DNA of 64,000 bases from Eulemur rufifrons (GCF_041146395.1 NC_090996.1:32202738-32266737); one strand, 5' to 3'; positions 1-11,196 are shown, numbered from the stretch's first letter. The notes: a model not told the origin generated them from the sequence alone. Translations and numbers: made by a program.

Positions 1-25
1 GTCCACTAAGATGCTATAGGACGCT

Positions 26-445
26 GTGATGGTTAGTGTATTTGTTAACTTGTCCAGGCTGTGGTGCCCCCTAGCTTAGTCAAACATTAGTCTAGATGTT
101 TCTGTGCAAATATTCTGTAGATGTGGTTAACACCTGTTATCAGTTGGCTGTAAGTAACGATCACCTTCAAAAATGTGGGTGGGCCTCATCCAATCAGCTG
201 AAAGCCTTAAGATCAAAGCTAGGTTTCCTGGAGAAGGAATGGAGCCATCAGACTGTGACACAGAAATTCTGCCTGAGTTTCCAGCCACCCAGTCTGTGGA
301 TTTCAAACTCAAGACTATGACATCAACTTCTGTCTGAGTTCCCAGCCTGCCAATCTGCCCTACGAATTCCATACTTGTCGGCCCCCAGAATCACGAGACA
401 ATTCCTAAAAATAAATCTTTCCATTGATAGACAAGGAGATAAATC
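26..445 (+). mobile_element. Old LTR-like interspersed repeat (MaLR/MLT-like)
   Basis: The stretch begins with a tgtgatgg-type start, contains the block gggcctcatccaatcag at 181-197 and ends with a poly(A) signal AATAAA at 410-415. I associate this order with an old MaLR-type solo LTR in the plus direction. It is heavily mutated and has no coding content. The family name is from memory; the repeat nature is surer than the subfamily. Confidence 0.55.
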
Positions 446-469
446 TCTTTAGATATAGATAGATGTATG

Positions 470-1240
470 TGGTCTTTGTCTCTGCTTCTTGGCGAGGAGC
501 TGGAAAACCTTGGAATCTCCAGTGCTAAGGGTGTCTTCTGTATGCTAATGAGATGGCTGGTGGCCTTGGGGTGGGAGCTGTTCACCAAAGGGACACACCT
601 CCTGATTAGGGAGGGGAACTTTCAGCCTCACCCCTTGACCTCTGGGGAGGGGCAAGGGCTGAAGGAGGAGCTGACCACCAGTGGCCAGTGATGCTACAAC
701 TCGGATGTAATGATGCCTACACAATGAAGTCTCCATCAGAACCCCGCAGGACAGTCTGGAGAGATCCCAGAGAGCTGAACGCCAGAGGTTCCTACAAGAT
801 GAAGTGCCTGGATGGAACCTCTGCCCCCTCCCCACACGCCTCCCCCTAAATGTCTCTTCCATCTGGCTGTTTACCCATGTCCCTCATAACATCCTTTATC
901 ATAAACTAGGAAACATAAGTCAGCGTCTTCCTGAGTTCTACGAGCCACTCTGGCAAATTCCCCAAACCCAAAGAATGGTTGTTGGAACCCCAACTTGCTG
1001 TTGGTCAGTTAAAAACGTGGGCAAAGCAACCTGGGGCTTGCGCTCGGCATCTGAGGTGGGGGTCGTCTTGTGGGAGTGGGCCCTCCCCCGTGGGATCCCA
1101 AGCCAGGTCCAGGTGGACGGTGTTGGAAGTGAACTGGATCAGAGGACACCCACACGGTGTCTGCTGGGGGAATAGTTGCAGATGTGGGAAAAAACCCAAA
1201 TATATGGTCACATTGAGTGTGACAGTAAAGAGAAAAAGGT
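470..1240 (+). mobile_element. Old retroviral LTR-like element, family unresolved
   Basis: This block shows an LTR-like order: a gctaatgag motif near 545, a stretch ending in cctttatcataaactagg near 892-909, then gagttctacgagccactctgg near 934, and a terminal segment with ggacacccac and gtgtctgctggggg near 1144-1171. I recognise it as a dispersed LTR consensus but cannot fix the family. No gag, pol or env remnant is visible beside it, so it would be a solo LTR. It abuts the previous LTR-like repeat. Confidence 0.5.
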
Positions 1241-1254
1241 TTTTTTCTCTTTAA

Positions 1255-1660
1255 AATAAGTATATCTTATATCTATCTATATATACAAAGAGATTTATAT
1301 TATTCCCAAAGAAGAAATATCTGAAAATATATAATTTTCAGTATACTACAATGCAATATGTAATTTTAATTCTACTCTACATAGTATATGTAATATACTA
1401 TACTATATATTAATATATATTAAATTACATAATTTAATAATTGAATTTAATAATTACATATTAAATTCTATATTTTCAGAAATCTCTTCTTTGGGAATAA
1501 TATTAAGATTTATAATATACTATATCACCATCAGAATTTCTGAAAAATAGAAAATTTTCATTATATAACATAGGTATATAATATAGCTATATAAGGTTTC
1601 ATTATATAGCTATATAATGAAAATTATCTTTTTTCAGAAATTTCTTCTTTGGGACTTGAA
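1255..1660. repeat. AT-rich island with inverted repeat
   Basis: The stretch is dominated by ta/at steps. Arms at 1302-1330 and 1470-1498 are reverse complements of each other over 29 bases with two mismatches, separated by about 139 bases of AT-rich DNA. A third, partial copy of the right arm (core ttcttctttggga) lies near 1640-1653. The layout predicts a hairpin or cruciform. I do not recognise a transposon family in it. Confidence 0.75.
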
Positions 1661-2489
1661 ATCGGACCCCCTGTCACTTACACCCGATGCTGCCGTTCTG
1701 TCTTCTGATGTGAGGAAGGACGAGTTTACTGGAGTCTAACACTTGGGGCTTTTATATTCAGTAACTTGGCTTGCCAGTTTCTTAACCTGTCAATCAACGG
1801 CTAACAGTGGGTCCCCGCCCTTCTCATAGAAACCACCCTTCTATCTGCTGCCAGGTGGATCAGGCACCGTGACCCCTCCTCTGGTCCCACGGATTGGGGT
1901 AGGGGTGACTTCTGGAAAGAGTTGGGCCAAGCCGGTTCTGTCTTCAGTAACTGTGAGTGAGTACATGAGGCGGGGCTCGGTCAGCCGTGTTTGCCCCTGT
2001 GCTACAGGCAGGGGAAAAGCCGACCGAGGGAGAGAAGGTGATGGTAACAGGACCGAGAGAAGCCGGCCCGGATACCAGGCATCCATGAAAAGACCGTGTA
2101 AGCTCCACTCCTGCGGTTTCTCTCTTCCTGGTTTCAGTCCTTCATGAGGGACTGAACGTTCTCCCCTGGGGTTCTACGATTGAGCTCTTGCCCTTGAATT
2201 CTGGGAAACAGCTCCCAAATCTTTCCAAGATATTTTCTTGTCTTAAGGTAGTAAGAGTGGGTTTAAGTCACTTGATCACTAACATTGATGCTGATTCTGT
2301 ATTGCCTGAAAACATAACCATACAGAAGGTTTCTGTCTGCAACACCGTGGGCAAAGCATGAAGCAAGCATCACAGTCCATTGAACCGCTGACGTGGAGGC
2401 CAAACTTAAAGAGACACTTTGCAAAAGGTCAACCAAAAGCATAGGGAGAGCAGGTCTTATGAGGTTATTGCAGGGAACTTCCTCCAGTG
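1661..2489. other. No gene or clear repeat recognised
   Basis: The DNA has moderate GC content. The stretch 1840-2160 is richer in CpG than its surroundings, but it has no long frame with an ATG, no recognised repeat and no promoter motif I would defend. Confidence 0.4.
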
Positions 2490-2690
2490 AGATAATTAAT
2501 AGATGCTAGGTATTGTTCTCAGTGCTTTATATGCATGAGCTCATTGAATTCTCCCTCCAACACTATGAACTATCTGCTATTATGATCACCATTTGACAGA
2601 TGAACAAACGGTGCAAATGCTCTTAGCCAAACCGTGGCTAAGAAGAGAAGAATCTGAGGGCCAAAATTCAGTACGCTGCAGCAACAAACT
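2490..2690 (-). mobile_element. MIR SINE fragment
   Basis: Read on the plus strand it shows the reverse-complement MIR order: ggtattgttctcagtgcttt, then a tcattgaattctc block, then accatttgacagatgaacaa. It is an old, degenerate tRNA-derived SINE in minus orientation with no gene content. Confidence 0.65.
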
Positions 2691-3389
2691 TATTCCTCCC
2701 AATTAGTAAGTAAGCAAGCTGTTTTTTCATTCTTGTTATACTTTAAAAAACATATATCCTTAATCCTAATTTTAGGCCCAAATGGTGCCAATTATCTATT
2801 TTTTTAAACACTGTGTCCTATATTTGTTTCCAAGACAACAAATAGTTGAGTGGGAAAGGACAGCCCCCCGTCATTTATGTCAGAAATCTGCAGAGTCCTC
2901 CCCCCTTTCTCAGCCAGACTGTCCTTCATCTGTAAACACAGGGGAAAGTTGTTATAATTTTATACTTGCCGCATAACAAATGATCCTTTATTCTCTCATC
3001 AAGTCATTATGGGTCTCAGGACACATTTTCTATTCCTGGAATCTCGGCTAAATGCTCTTTAAGTGGCGAAAAGTGATCTGTAAGTGGGCTTAAGTTGTGA
3101 AATGTACATTATCTGAATGGCGAATTTGGCTGAAATAGATAAACAGATGGTCGAGGCCCTGTTTCTGCTTCTAAAAGTAAAACAAAGTAGGGAGAAGAAA
3201 GAAGACACATCGTACATAAAACCGAGAGAGACGCTTGGTTTCAATAACCTCAAGTGTCAAAAAATATATCTCTTTACACAGAGAACCCATTTAAACACAC
3301 ACTCTCCTCCCCACGAGCAAAAAGGAACTTGGAATGTTTCTCTTTTAAAACACTCATTTTTGCTTAAAAATAAATTTTAAAAGTACAGA
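2691..3389. other. Unannotated unique DNA
   Basis: I see no gene, no RNA gene and no clear repeat. Short A/T runs and a CT-rich patch near 2896-2912 are the only features. Confidence 0.4.
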
Positions 3390-3640
3390 GTGAGCATAAT
3401 ATTAAGGTGAATCAAATATTATAAAAGAGATTTATATTATTATATTATCTTATATATAATATAATACTATATGTTATAAAGTATATTTTATATATTATAA
3501 AATATATTATTATATATTATAATAATATAAGTCTCTTTTATATTATAACATAAATATATTCACATTATTTAATATAAATTATATAAAAATATATTTATAT
3601 TATATATAATAATATTAAAGAGATTTTGATCAGGTCTTTT
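3390..3640. repeat. Second AT-rich island with inverted repeat
   Basis: Arms at 3420-3441 and 3521-3542 are reverse complements over 22 bases with one mismatch, around a 79-base loop made almost entirely of A and T. A partial third copy (ttaaagagatttt) follows near 3615-3627. The left arm contains the 18-mer aaagagatttatattatt at 3424-3441, which also occurs at 1287-1304 in the first AT-rich island. Confidence 0.75.
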
Positions 3641-4137
3641 TTATATAAATCGCCCTACCCTAGTCTCCTGCATGAGAGATGCCATGCATCCTGCTCAATG
3701 CTTCAAGGCTTAATTCATTTTTATAACAACCACTGCACAGTGAAGAAATCAGCACCGCTCACCTTTTGTGTTCGATGCTCCTTCACAGCCATGTTGATTT
3801 CCTACAGACATCTTGAGTTCAAGAGAAAATTAAAACCTTCACTTCCAAGTCCAGATGATTTATTCACCTCTTGTACCTTTCCTTCTGCCAAATCCTGACC
3901 CCGCAGGTGTAAATTATGACTTTGATAGCAAGAGTATGAAAAGAGAAAGCGGTATAATCATAGCAGAGCACGTGGTGGTGTTTGCTTTTGCAAATATGTG
4001 CATTCATTTATAGCCATTATTTTTCTTGCATCCCCACCTATAGAATCTAAAAGAGTTAGTTGTTCTAGTTTCACTGATAAGAATGACCAGGTGAAGCAGT
4101 TATGTAAAACAGTGCCGCTGCCTTTAATATAAATGTG
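3641..4137. other. Unannotated unique DNA
   Basis: I see no gene or recognisable repeat between the AT-rich island and the minisatellite. Frames here are short. Confidence 0.4.
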
Positions 4138-4353
4138 ATGGATGGGTGGATGGATGGATGGGTGGATCTGTGGGTGGATGGACGGATGAATGGATGGATA
4201 GGTAGATGGACAGATGGACGGATGGCTGGATGGATAGGTAGATGGACAGATGGACGGATGGGTGGATGGATAGGGAGATGGACAGATGAATGGATGGGTG
4301 GATGGATAGGTAGATGGACAGATGGATGGATGGGTGGACGGGTGGATGGACGG
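4138..4353. repeat. TGGA minisatellite with 36-bp higher-order unit
   Basis: A tract of TGGA-type tetramers. Within it a 36-bp unit repeats four times at 4191-4226, 4227-4262, 4263-4298 and 4299-4334, with single-base variants (for example ggtag against gggag). Frames stay open on both strands because the repeat has no stop codons; the resulting 12-residue peptide repeat is not evidence of a gene. Confidence 0.9.
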
Positions 4354-5163
4354 AGGAATCACAGACATACAAGATTGATCTCAATATTTGCTGGACAATG
4401 CTGCCTTGGTGTCATCAAGAACATCACAACTGCTCATAAAGATGGATCTTTAAAGACCCAAACCAGCATAAACCACAGTGCAGTCTAATAAGAGAATGGT
4501 CCTAAGCTGGCACAAGACATTGGCAAAGGCTGGATCTTTGACCCATTCAGGTCTGAGCAGGAGGGAGAGAGAGAAAACAATTGTAAGGAGAATTTCTGTG
4601 ATTAAAAAGCAGGTTGCCTGTATTTCTCTGTTCCACTCCCAACCCCATCAAAACTCCCCTTCAAATAAAACTCCTTTTCAGGAGTCGTCCCTGTCTGTCC
4701 GCCGCTCCTCCGCTCCTCCGGCTTGGCCCCCTTTGAAATCTGGCCTCCTTTCAAGTGTGAAAGACCCGGGTCAGGCCTTTGTCTGAAGTGAAGCCTTCAG
4801 GCTTCCTTTCTCTCTGAAGATTTCCCCTCTGCTTTGACCTCACCACCAGCAAGACATCTTGTCCTGCATCTGGAATTCAATCGCGCCGTTGCCTACTTCT
4901 GGGAACCTGAACAAAGTTATGTTTGCCTCAAAAGAACGCAGCAAACCATCGTAAAATTTCAAGAGTGCCAGGGGGGCTTGGCAAAAATGAGAAAACCGCA
5001 AGACATTTCCCCATCCACAATCCCAGGAGGTAATCCTTGCGCTCCAACTATGCCAGTTTTCTTCGAATATTCTAAACATTGATCTTTCCCAAAATCTCGA
5101 AATCATTAGAGAAACAACATATGCCCTTAAATGCCTGGTCGCAATCTTGGCTCAGTGCTTCTG
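4354..5163. other. Unannotated unique DNA
   Basis: Mostly unique sequence with a pyrimidine-rich patch near 4690-4735. I see no gene, RNA gene or clear repeat. Confidence 0.4.
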
Positions 5164-5201
5164 TTTTTTTGGTTTTTTTTTTTCTTTTTTTTTTTTTTTT
5201 T
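5164..5201. repeat. Poly(T)-rich tract
   Basis: A run of T with two short interruptions. It sits directly before an L2 3' end and could be the tail of an eroded antisense retroposon. Confidence 0.8.
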
Positions 5202-5204
5202 GTC

Positions 5205-5336
5205 CCTTTTGGTCTGTCCCCATTTGCAGGAAGAGACTAGGCCTGTCTTGTTTCAACACTGTATTCCCAAAGCCTAACCTGGGCCCGTCATTCTGGGAGG
5301 CCCTCAATAAACATTGGTTGAATAAATGAATGAATG
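5205..5336 (+). mobile_element. L2 LINE 3' end
   Basis: The sequence ends with ctcaataaacattggttgaa followed by ataaatgaatgaatg, the typical 3' terminus of L2. The upstream part fits the L2 order of fragmented consensus. Plus orientation. Confidence 0.65.
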
Positions 5337-5469
5337 AGGCCTATGCAGTGGGGAAAACAATGAATCTTATTAAATTTAGTCTGATATTAGAATAGGATTA
5401 GAAAAATCCTTTGGGGTTTGGAGCTTATTAATAAACAGTTGCATGATATTAAACTATAAAGACAGGGGG

Positions 5470-5935
5470 AAAAAAAAAAACTCAGCTCATCCTTCCGATA
5501 TTTCCCGCATAACGTAAAGCCAATGAATGAGTTGCGTTTAGAGGAAGCTGACGATATATTTAAATGCTGTAAATATCCACATTAGCACTCAGCCTCTGTG
5601 CAATCTAATTTACTCTCTAACACAATCCATCAACACCGAAGTATGTTTTTGCTTATAGGGATCATAAAACCTCACTTGATTTATAGTACGTTTTTTCCTC
5701 CCTTCCTGTGTTCTCTGGGAAAATTCAGTTATACATGCATCTCTTTCTTCCAGGGCAAAGAGATTCTTGTCACCAGGGCATTTGCAAACACAAACTTACT
5801 TTTCACTCTAAAGGAAAGGTATCATCAAATGAGAGTTGACTCAATCGCCACATCTGCACTTTGGTTATTAATCTGTGCCGGGTCTTTGTTCTTTCTGCAT
5901 GCAGCTCACTTCCAGGGTTCGGGGGGAAAAAAAAA
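5470..5935. other. Candidate conserved noncoding block
   Basis: Repeat-free sequence with clustered TF-like words such as ccaatgaatgag, tatatttaaatgctg, and ggttattaatctg, without coding potential. The texture (no simple repeats, no TE signature, many homeodomain-like TAAT cores) resembles deeply conserved noncoding DNA, but conservation cannot be read from one sequence. Confidence 0.3.
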
Positions 5936-6370
5936 GCCTTAATTCTTCTTCGGATGTCCAGTCAGCCACTGTCTCACATATTTATTGCCGGTGATCCATA
6001 GTCACGGTCAATAGGGAGATGGGAGACTGGATTTCATAATGTACCTCTCATAGACAATGTCATTGGGATTTTCAGAATGCTTATCACAACCCAGAACTGT
6101 ACACTGAGGCTCCAAAGAATCATTTTCATCGATGTGGTCGGCACCCGTGCCCGTCTCCTCTCCCGGTGACAGTTACCGACTCACCAGGAGTTTGGGAGGG
6201 AGGGGAGATGAAATGGAAAAGAACATGGCCAGGCAACAATGTGCATAAATAAATGGCAAGATTTTTATTTTCCTTTGCTTGACATATAATCATGTGACAT
6301 CCGTGGCAATTTATTATTCAAATGCAAATGGATAAAGGAGAAAGAGAGAAGGTTGGGAGGTAGACAAGGG
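5936..6370. other. Unannotated unique DNA
   Basis: I see no gene or clear repeat. It could be part of the same noncoding block as the preceding entry. Confidence 0.35.
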
Positions 6371-6429
6371 GAGGAGAGAGAGACAGAGAGAGATAGAGAA
6401 AGAGAAAGAGAGAGAGAGAGAGAGAGAGA
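6371..6429. repeat. GA-rich microsatellite
   Basis: A purine-only GA/GAAA tract on the plus strand ending in an uninterrupted run of GA dinucleotides. Confidence 0.9.
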
Positions 6430-7083
6430 TGAAGCCATCACCAATTCATTCACACTTATTAGAATCTCTTGCTTACCAGCTTCCAAAACTGAACTGTAAA
6501 CACTATCCACTTAGCAGGTGAGTCTCATATTTCCTTGCCTTACCCCTATGCCCCACACATTTCCATTGTGCAAACCATGCAAACCCTTAGGTGGGACTGC
6601 AGTGTGAGAGAGAGGAGAGATGCTGACATAAAAACCAGCTGTGGGGACAGACGGATCCTCTCCTGCAGCTCTATTGACATGACTTAGGTCATGATGTGGC
6701 TGGCGCAACGGAAACTACCCACTCTGCCCCTAGAACTTTCATTGAGTGCAGAGAAACAGAATAAATTCTGTTGCCAAGCAGGCAAAGGAAACATTTTCAA
6801 AATTAGGAGATACTTCGTATATTTATTCAGAAAGAAATCACCTAAATGTGCAACAAGAGGGGATTGGTAAAATCAAGTGTCGAGGGAAATATTAAGAGTG
6901 ACTGTGTCTGTGGGAGTCCTAGTGGTTTGCATCTCTGTACTTTTCCGTGTTTTCCACATGTTCTACAATCAACCGAAATTACATTTACTGCACTTGCTGT
7001 AGTCATTATTTTGGCCACTCCTTAATTCAGTCTTTGTGCTGCCCGATCGCTCCTCCTGGAGCCTTCACCCGTCCTTCTTTCAC
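6430..7083. other. Unannotated unique DNA
   Basis: No gene, RNA gene or clear repeat recognised. Confidence 0.4.
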
Positions 7084-7105
7084 TTTTTTTTTTTTTTTTT
7101 TTTTT
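7084..7105. repeat. Poly(T) tract
   Basis: Twenty-two consecutive T residues, followed by gggg. Confidence 0.9.
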
Positions 7106-7109
7106 GGGG

Positions 7110-7215
7110 TCTCCCTTCTCAGACTGCAAACCTGCATGAGAGTAGGAACTGCGCCTTGGTGGCTTCTGCTCCCCCAGAGCCTCGCGTATCATGCTCACTT
7201 CCCACAAATGCACTG
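7110..7215 (+). mobile_element. Possible L2 3' fragment
   Basis: The order agactgcaaacctgcatgag, agtaggaactgcgcc, ccccagagcctcgc resembles a degenerate L2 3' region (the section before the terminal ctcaataaa). It is short and diverged. Confidence 0.35.
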
Positions 7216-8464
7216 GAAGCAGAAAAAACAGATTGCTTCTTTAATGAGAACCGTAACAACAGATGCTTCTTAGAGATTCCATCGGACAGCAGAAAGCCTC
7301 TGCTCATTCTGAAATACCAAAGACCTGTAGGATAAGTTTTCACCCTAGAAAAGTTTCCACAAGAGGCAACATCCTCACACCTGCAGAGGAACAGCCTCAT
7401 GTAACACACGATGCTACAGTCTACGCTTGTAACTATTTATTAAAAATTAAAAAAAAAAAAACTTACAATAGTTGGCACTATAGCATAACGTCCTCTGATG
7501 AATCTTACGTGAAGATGTATATGAATCTGTGAGTTTCATGTGCAGAAACATGATAAACTTCAGTAGCAGACAGAAACCCGAGATTTGAGTAAGAATTTTC
7601 AGTACAATGACTTGGTCAAAAGAAATAAACCACATCATCAAAGTCATGATTCTTTTCTCCAGTTTGCATCTCCACAGATCCAATATAAAGGATGGTCAGG
7701 ACATCAACACAGTGCTTCTCACTCCGGAGACAGAGCTCAGCTGAGACCTCATTTGACCTGGAACATGTTGCTTTGACTCTCAAAGCTGGAGTCAGTCGGT
7801 CGAATAGGAGAGACAGGAATCCTGCCACTAGGGGTGTTACAGAATTCAAGAATATATGTTTATACCAACACTTGGCACATACTAAGAGCTCAAAATGTGC
7901 CAGCTGTTATTATAATTACAGAATTACAAGATTATTCATATATTATTTATATTCAAATACTTTTTATATAAATGGGTATGTTATATGTAATTATCATAAT
8001 TCTTCCCTGGTCTCCCTCCAAACATTTTATATTGTGTTTCCTAAGAAGCAGATCAGGACAAACCGAAATATGAAACCAAAATTCATTGTGTTGGGATCCT
8101 GAAACTTCAGCTGCCTTCACTGCCTAAAACTGCCGGTTTTCTTCCACAGTAAGCCTCCCCAAGGGGTGTCCTTCAGATTCTATGAGCCAGGCACAGACTA
8201 AGACATTGGAAAGCTCCATCTATGATCTGAAGACCTCTTATATGTGTGGAGAAAGGTTACTAGCAGAATAAAATGTTTTATTTATTTAGCTTTGTCCAAA
8301 GTACTGGGGTAAATATGACTATTTATTCAATACATCATTTTCCCCAAAAAGATAAAACTGTGAATAATGCTCTTGTTTCCTGAGACTGTGTTTATGTGCA
8401 ATGGAGTTTTCTTGATTTGATTCACTAATATTCAGCTAAATGACCTTTTTTATTTATTTGTTCA
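7216..8464. other. Unannotated unique DNA
   Basis: Over 1.2 kb of AT-leaning sequence with one short poly(A) run (7450-7461). Several small frames occur on both strands without homology I recognise. Near 8185-8210 there is a MIR-like word (gagccaggcacagactaaga) but too little to call. Confidence 0.4.
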
Positions 8465-8775
8465 AGTGACAACCTTCTCTCACCTCTGCCCTTAGGGTCT
8501 TACTCTTCCCCCTCCTGGAACGACCCACGGTTTCCTCTTTGTCTAACCCATCCTTCAAGTCCAGACACTTCCCAATGGTTCTATCCACTCTTCCCCCTTT
8601 CTGCTTCTTCAAATTCTCCTTGTACTTCCTACTCTACAGTCTCTGGGTACCAGATAGTATCATTCCTTTGTTTATTGTTTCCAGTGAGGGTGCGAGATTG
8701 GGGGCAGGAATTACATTGCGAGCCCTCAGATAATTCCTGCTACATCTGTGCCATAGAAACTTGCAAATAATAACT
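8465..8775 (+). mobile_element. L2 LINE fragment
   Basis: CT-rich stretch with the L2 order: tccttcaagtccagacactt, then a low-GC middle, then a block resembling gagggcaggaatt near 8686-8712. Old and diverged, plus orientation. Confidence 0.5.
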
Positions 8776-8959
8776 AAGGGTCTCCTGTGTGTAAGGAATT
8801 GCTTGGCCCCAAAGATTAAAAACTAAAAAGTGCTAAGATGAGATCCTTTCCCTGAAGAATTTCCCAATTTAGAGGAAAAGCAAGAGGCAGATGAAATTGC
8901 TGGGATGTGGAGATATTAATAGAGATATGAACAAATACGACCATCACAAACATTGTTAC

Positions 8960-9165
8960 TGGGAACAGCAGCAACAAGATCAACTCGTGTTATGAAGCAC
9001 TCACAATGTGCCCAGGCCTGCTTCTGAGAACGTAGAAGGGCAACCTCATCTAATGCTCCATAGCCCCATGATGTAGGTATCATTATTATTATTATCATTA
9101 TTATTATATTCCCCAATTTACAAATTAGGATGCCAAGACACATAGAGGTCAACTAAACAAGGTGT
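8960..9165 (-). mobile_element. MIR SINE with internal ATT expansion
   Basis: Reverse-complement MIR order is clear: gaagcactcacaatgtgccc, cctcatctaatgctcc, ccccatgatgtaggtatcat, then an ATT/ATC triplet expansion (about 9078-9107), then atttacaaattaggatgcca and acatagaggtcaac. The triplet run grew inside the element. Confidence 0.8.
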
Positions 9166-9169
9166 AGGA

Positions 9170-9600
9170 GCAATACAGAGGGAGACAGATATTCTGGCCA
9201 CAGAGGTCAGTGGAAGCCTTCACCGAAAAGAAGGCTCTGAAGAGAGCCTTGGTGTAAATTTCCCCTACCTTAGGCATGGAAGTAGCAGGAACACAGTAAG
9301 GAGAGCTATGGACAAATCTGTGCTGCGAATGAAATGGAAGGAAGTGACCGGTTACGGGGTTGGAAACCAAAGGACATCAAGAACTAGAACAGTGGGAACC
9401 CCATGCTGGAGTTGGAGTTGTTCTACAGGCAGCAGGGAGTCATAGCAGGTTGCTGAGCAAGGGCATGGCATGAGTGGTTGGGGTTTTGGTTTGCTTTGCT
9501 GTTTTGTTTTTCATAAAATAGTCTTGGCTGCTGTTATGGGCACTGGACTAGACAAGAGAAAGACCAAAGGTCAAGTAATTTGTTAGGGGTCAAACTTGTG
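9170..9600 (-). mobile_element. L2 LINE fragment
   Basis: In plus-strand reading the order is agtggaagccttcacc, gctctgaagagagccttgg, gcagcagggagtcatagcag, gagcaagggcatggcatga, which is the reverse complement of the L2 3' region. Diverged and without coding capacity. Confidence 0.55.
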
Positions 9601-10236
9601 GGTCCAGCTGAGGGAATATGGAGGCCTGACCCCGGCAGTGGAACTGGGAAGAGAAAGGAGAACGCTTTGAGGGAGAAAGATGTGTATGAGGAAACTCTGA
9701 AGTTTCTTACTTGAGGACCTGGGTGCACAGAAGGGTGGACCTGGGTGGGCAGCTTGTTGCTCAGGCTGAAGGTAACAGGAGGACATGGTTGTTTGGGGAA
9801 AAGATGATGAGATTCTTTCAAGGCTCACAGGACACCTATAGTACCCAGTTGCAATCCTGAAATACCCTCAGGAACTAGAACTCCTTGGGAAATGTGCAAG
9901 ATGAATCTAGAATATCACGTCATCCTGGAGAGCAAAGAAGATCATCAAAGACAAGCACTTACGTCAAAAGGACTCATGAGGCAACTTGAATAGGCTTCTT
10001 TTGGTTGAAGATTGAATAATTTGAGCATCGATAAAGATAATTTTAATCCTTGAGTTTGTAATAATACAAAAAACACACACTTACCATTAGAGCGTACAAA
10101 TAAAGCAACTCATAAATTTGAAATGACAAAGGGAAAATCAAACATTTTTCCTATATTTCCTACATAAACTGTCCCCCTGAATATCCTAGTGGTAGATTGG
10201 GAAATTTCTCTTTAATAAATATTGCAGTAAATCCAC
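9601..10236. other. Unannotated unique DNA
   Basis: No gene or clear repeat recognised. Confidence 0.4.
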
Positions 10237-10282
10237 GAAGGAAGGAAGGAAGGTAGGAAGGAAGGAAGGAAGGAAGGAAGGA
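10237..10282. repeat. GGAA microsatellite
   Basis: About eleven GGAA tetramers with a single ggta interruption near 10252. GGAA is the core of ETS-family binding sites; tandem GGAA arrays are a known class of ETS/EWSR1-FLI1 response element. Here the function is only a possibility. Confidence 0.9.
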
Positions 10283-10419
10283 TAAAATTAGAATACCACC
10301 ATTTTGCAACCCCCAAAGAATTAGTGGTCTGAGTATTGAGCATCTGTGGTCACAGTGTCACAGAAAGGAAGCAACCTGATATGATATACCTCTTCTTGGA
10401 AGAATAAACCACTGAAGAC

Positions 10420-11196
10420 ATTGAACTTGTGTCTGATTAAGACTCTAGAACCAACAACCAATTTAAAAGCAACACAAAGGACAAAGGAGCACGTTGAACC
10501 ACACGGATGCAAGCGGCAAAGGCCAGGCTGTGGGAAATACTGCAGGACAAACAATCTGTTTTCTTCAACAGTGTCAACAACCACTACAAAGAAAAAAAAC
10601 GCAACAAACAAAGTGACCAAAAAAAAAAAAAACCCAAACAAACAAAGATGTTGGAGGCAGACTGATTAAAAGATCCTTGAAACAGAGGAAAAGGGCCTTT
10701 TAAAGATCGCCATGTGTGGGCCTTATTTGGATCCTGTTTCAAATAAACTGTTAAAAAAATGGGTTGTAGCAAAGGTACCACTCTGGCGGGGAGTGTTCAT
10801 GACCAGGAGGCTGTGCCCGTGTTGGGGCCGGAGCCTGTGTGAATCCTCTGTGCCTTCTGCTCAGTTTTGCTGTGAACCTAACACTGCTCTAAAAAAGAGC
10901 CTATTTTTAGAAATGGAAACAAGAAAAAAAAAATGACACTTTTGAGAAAACTAGATACTTAAACAATGATTTAATAATTGATGATATTAAGAAATCGCTG
11001 TTAATTGTCAGTAGATATTATGAGAATGTTTAAAAAAAAGACTTCTTGTCCTTTAGAGGTGCAAGCTGAAATAATTATGGTCCTAATGATAGGATGCCTG
11101 GTGTTTGCTTCAAAGTAGCATGAGACTGAAGGGGGAGAGTGATTAGGGCCTACATAAAATAAGATTAGCCATACCTTGATAATTTCTGAATCTGGG
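10420..11196 (+). mobile_element. Old L1 LINE 3' region (left part)
   Basis: L1M-type 3' UTR words appear in order: ctgctcagttttgctgtgaa, cctaacactgctctaaaaaa near 10858-10896, then gatgatattaagaaatcgct near 10980-10999, then gataatttctgaatctggg at 11178-11196. The element is interrupted there by an LTR and resumes at about 11613. More than one L1 3' end may be merged here. Confidence 0.65.

Noticed and set aside
4124..4488. Open frames with 12-residue repeats on both strands
   Set aside because: Products of the TGGA minisatellite, which lacks stop codons in all frames.
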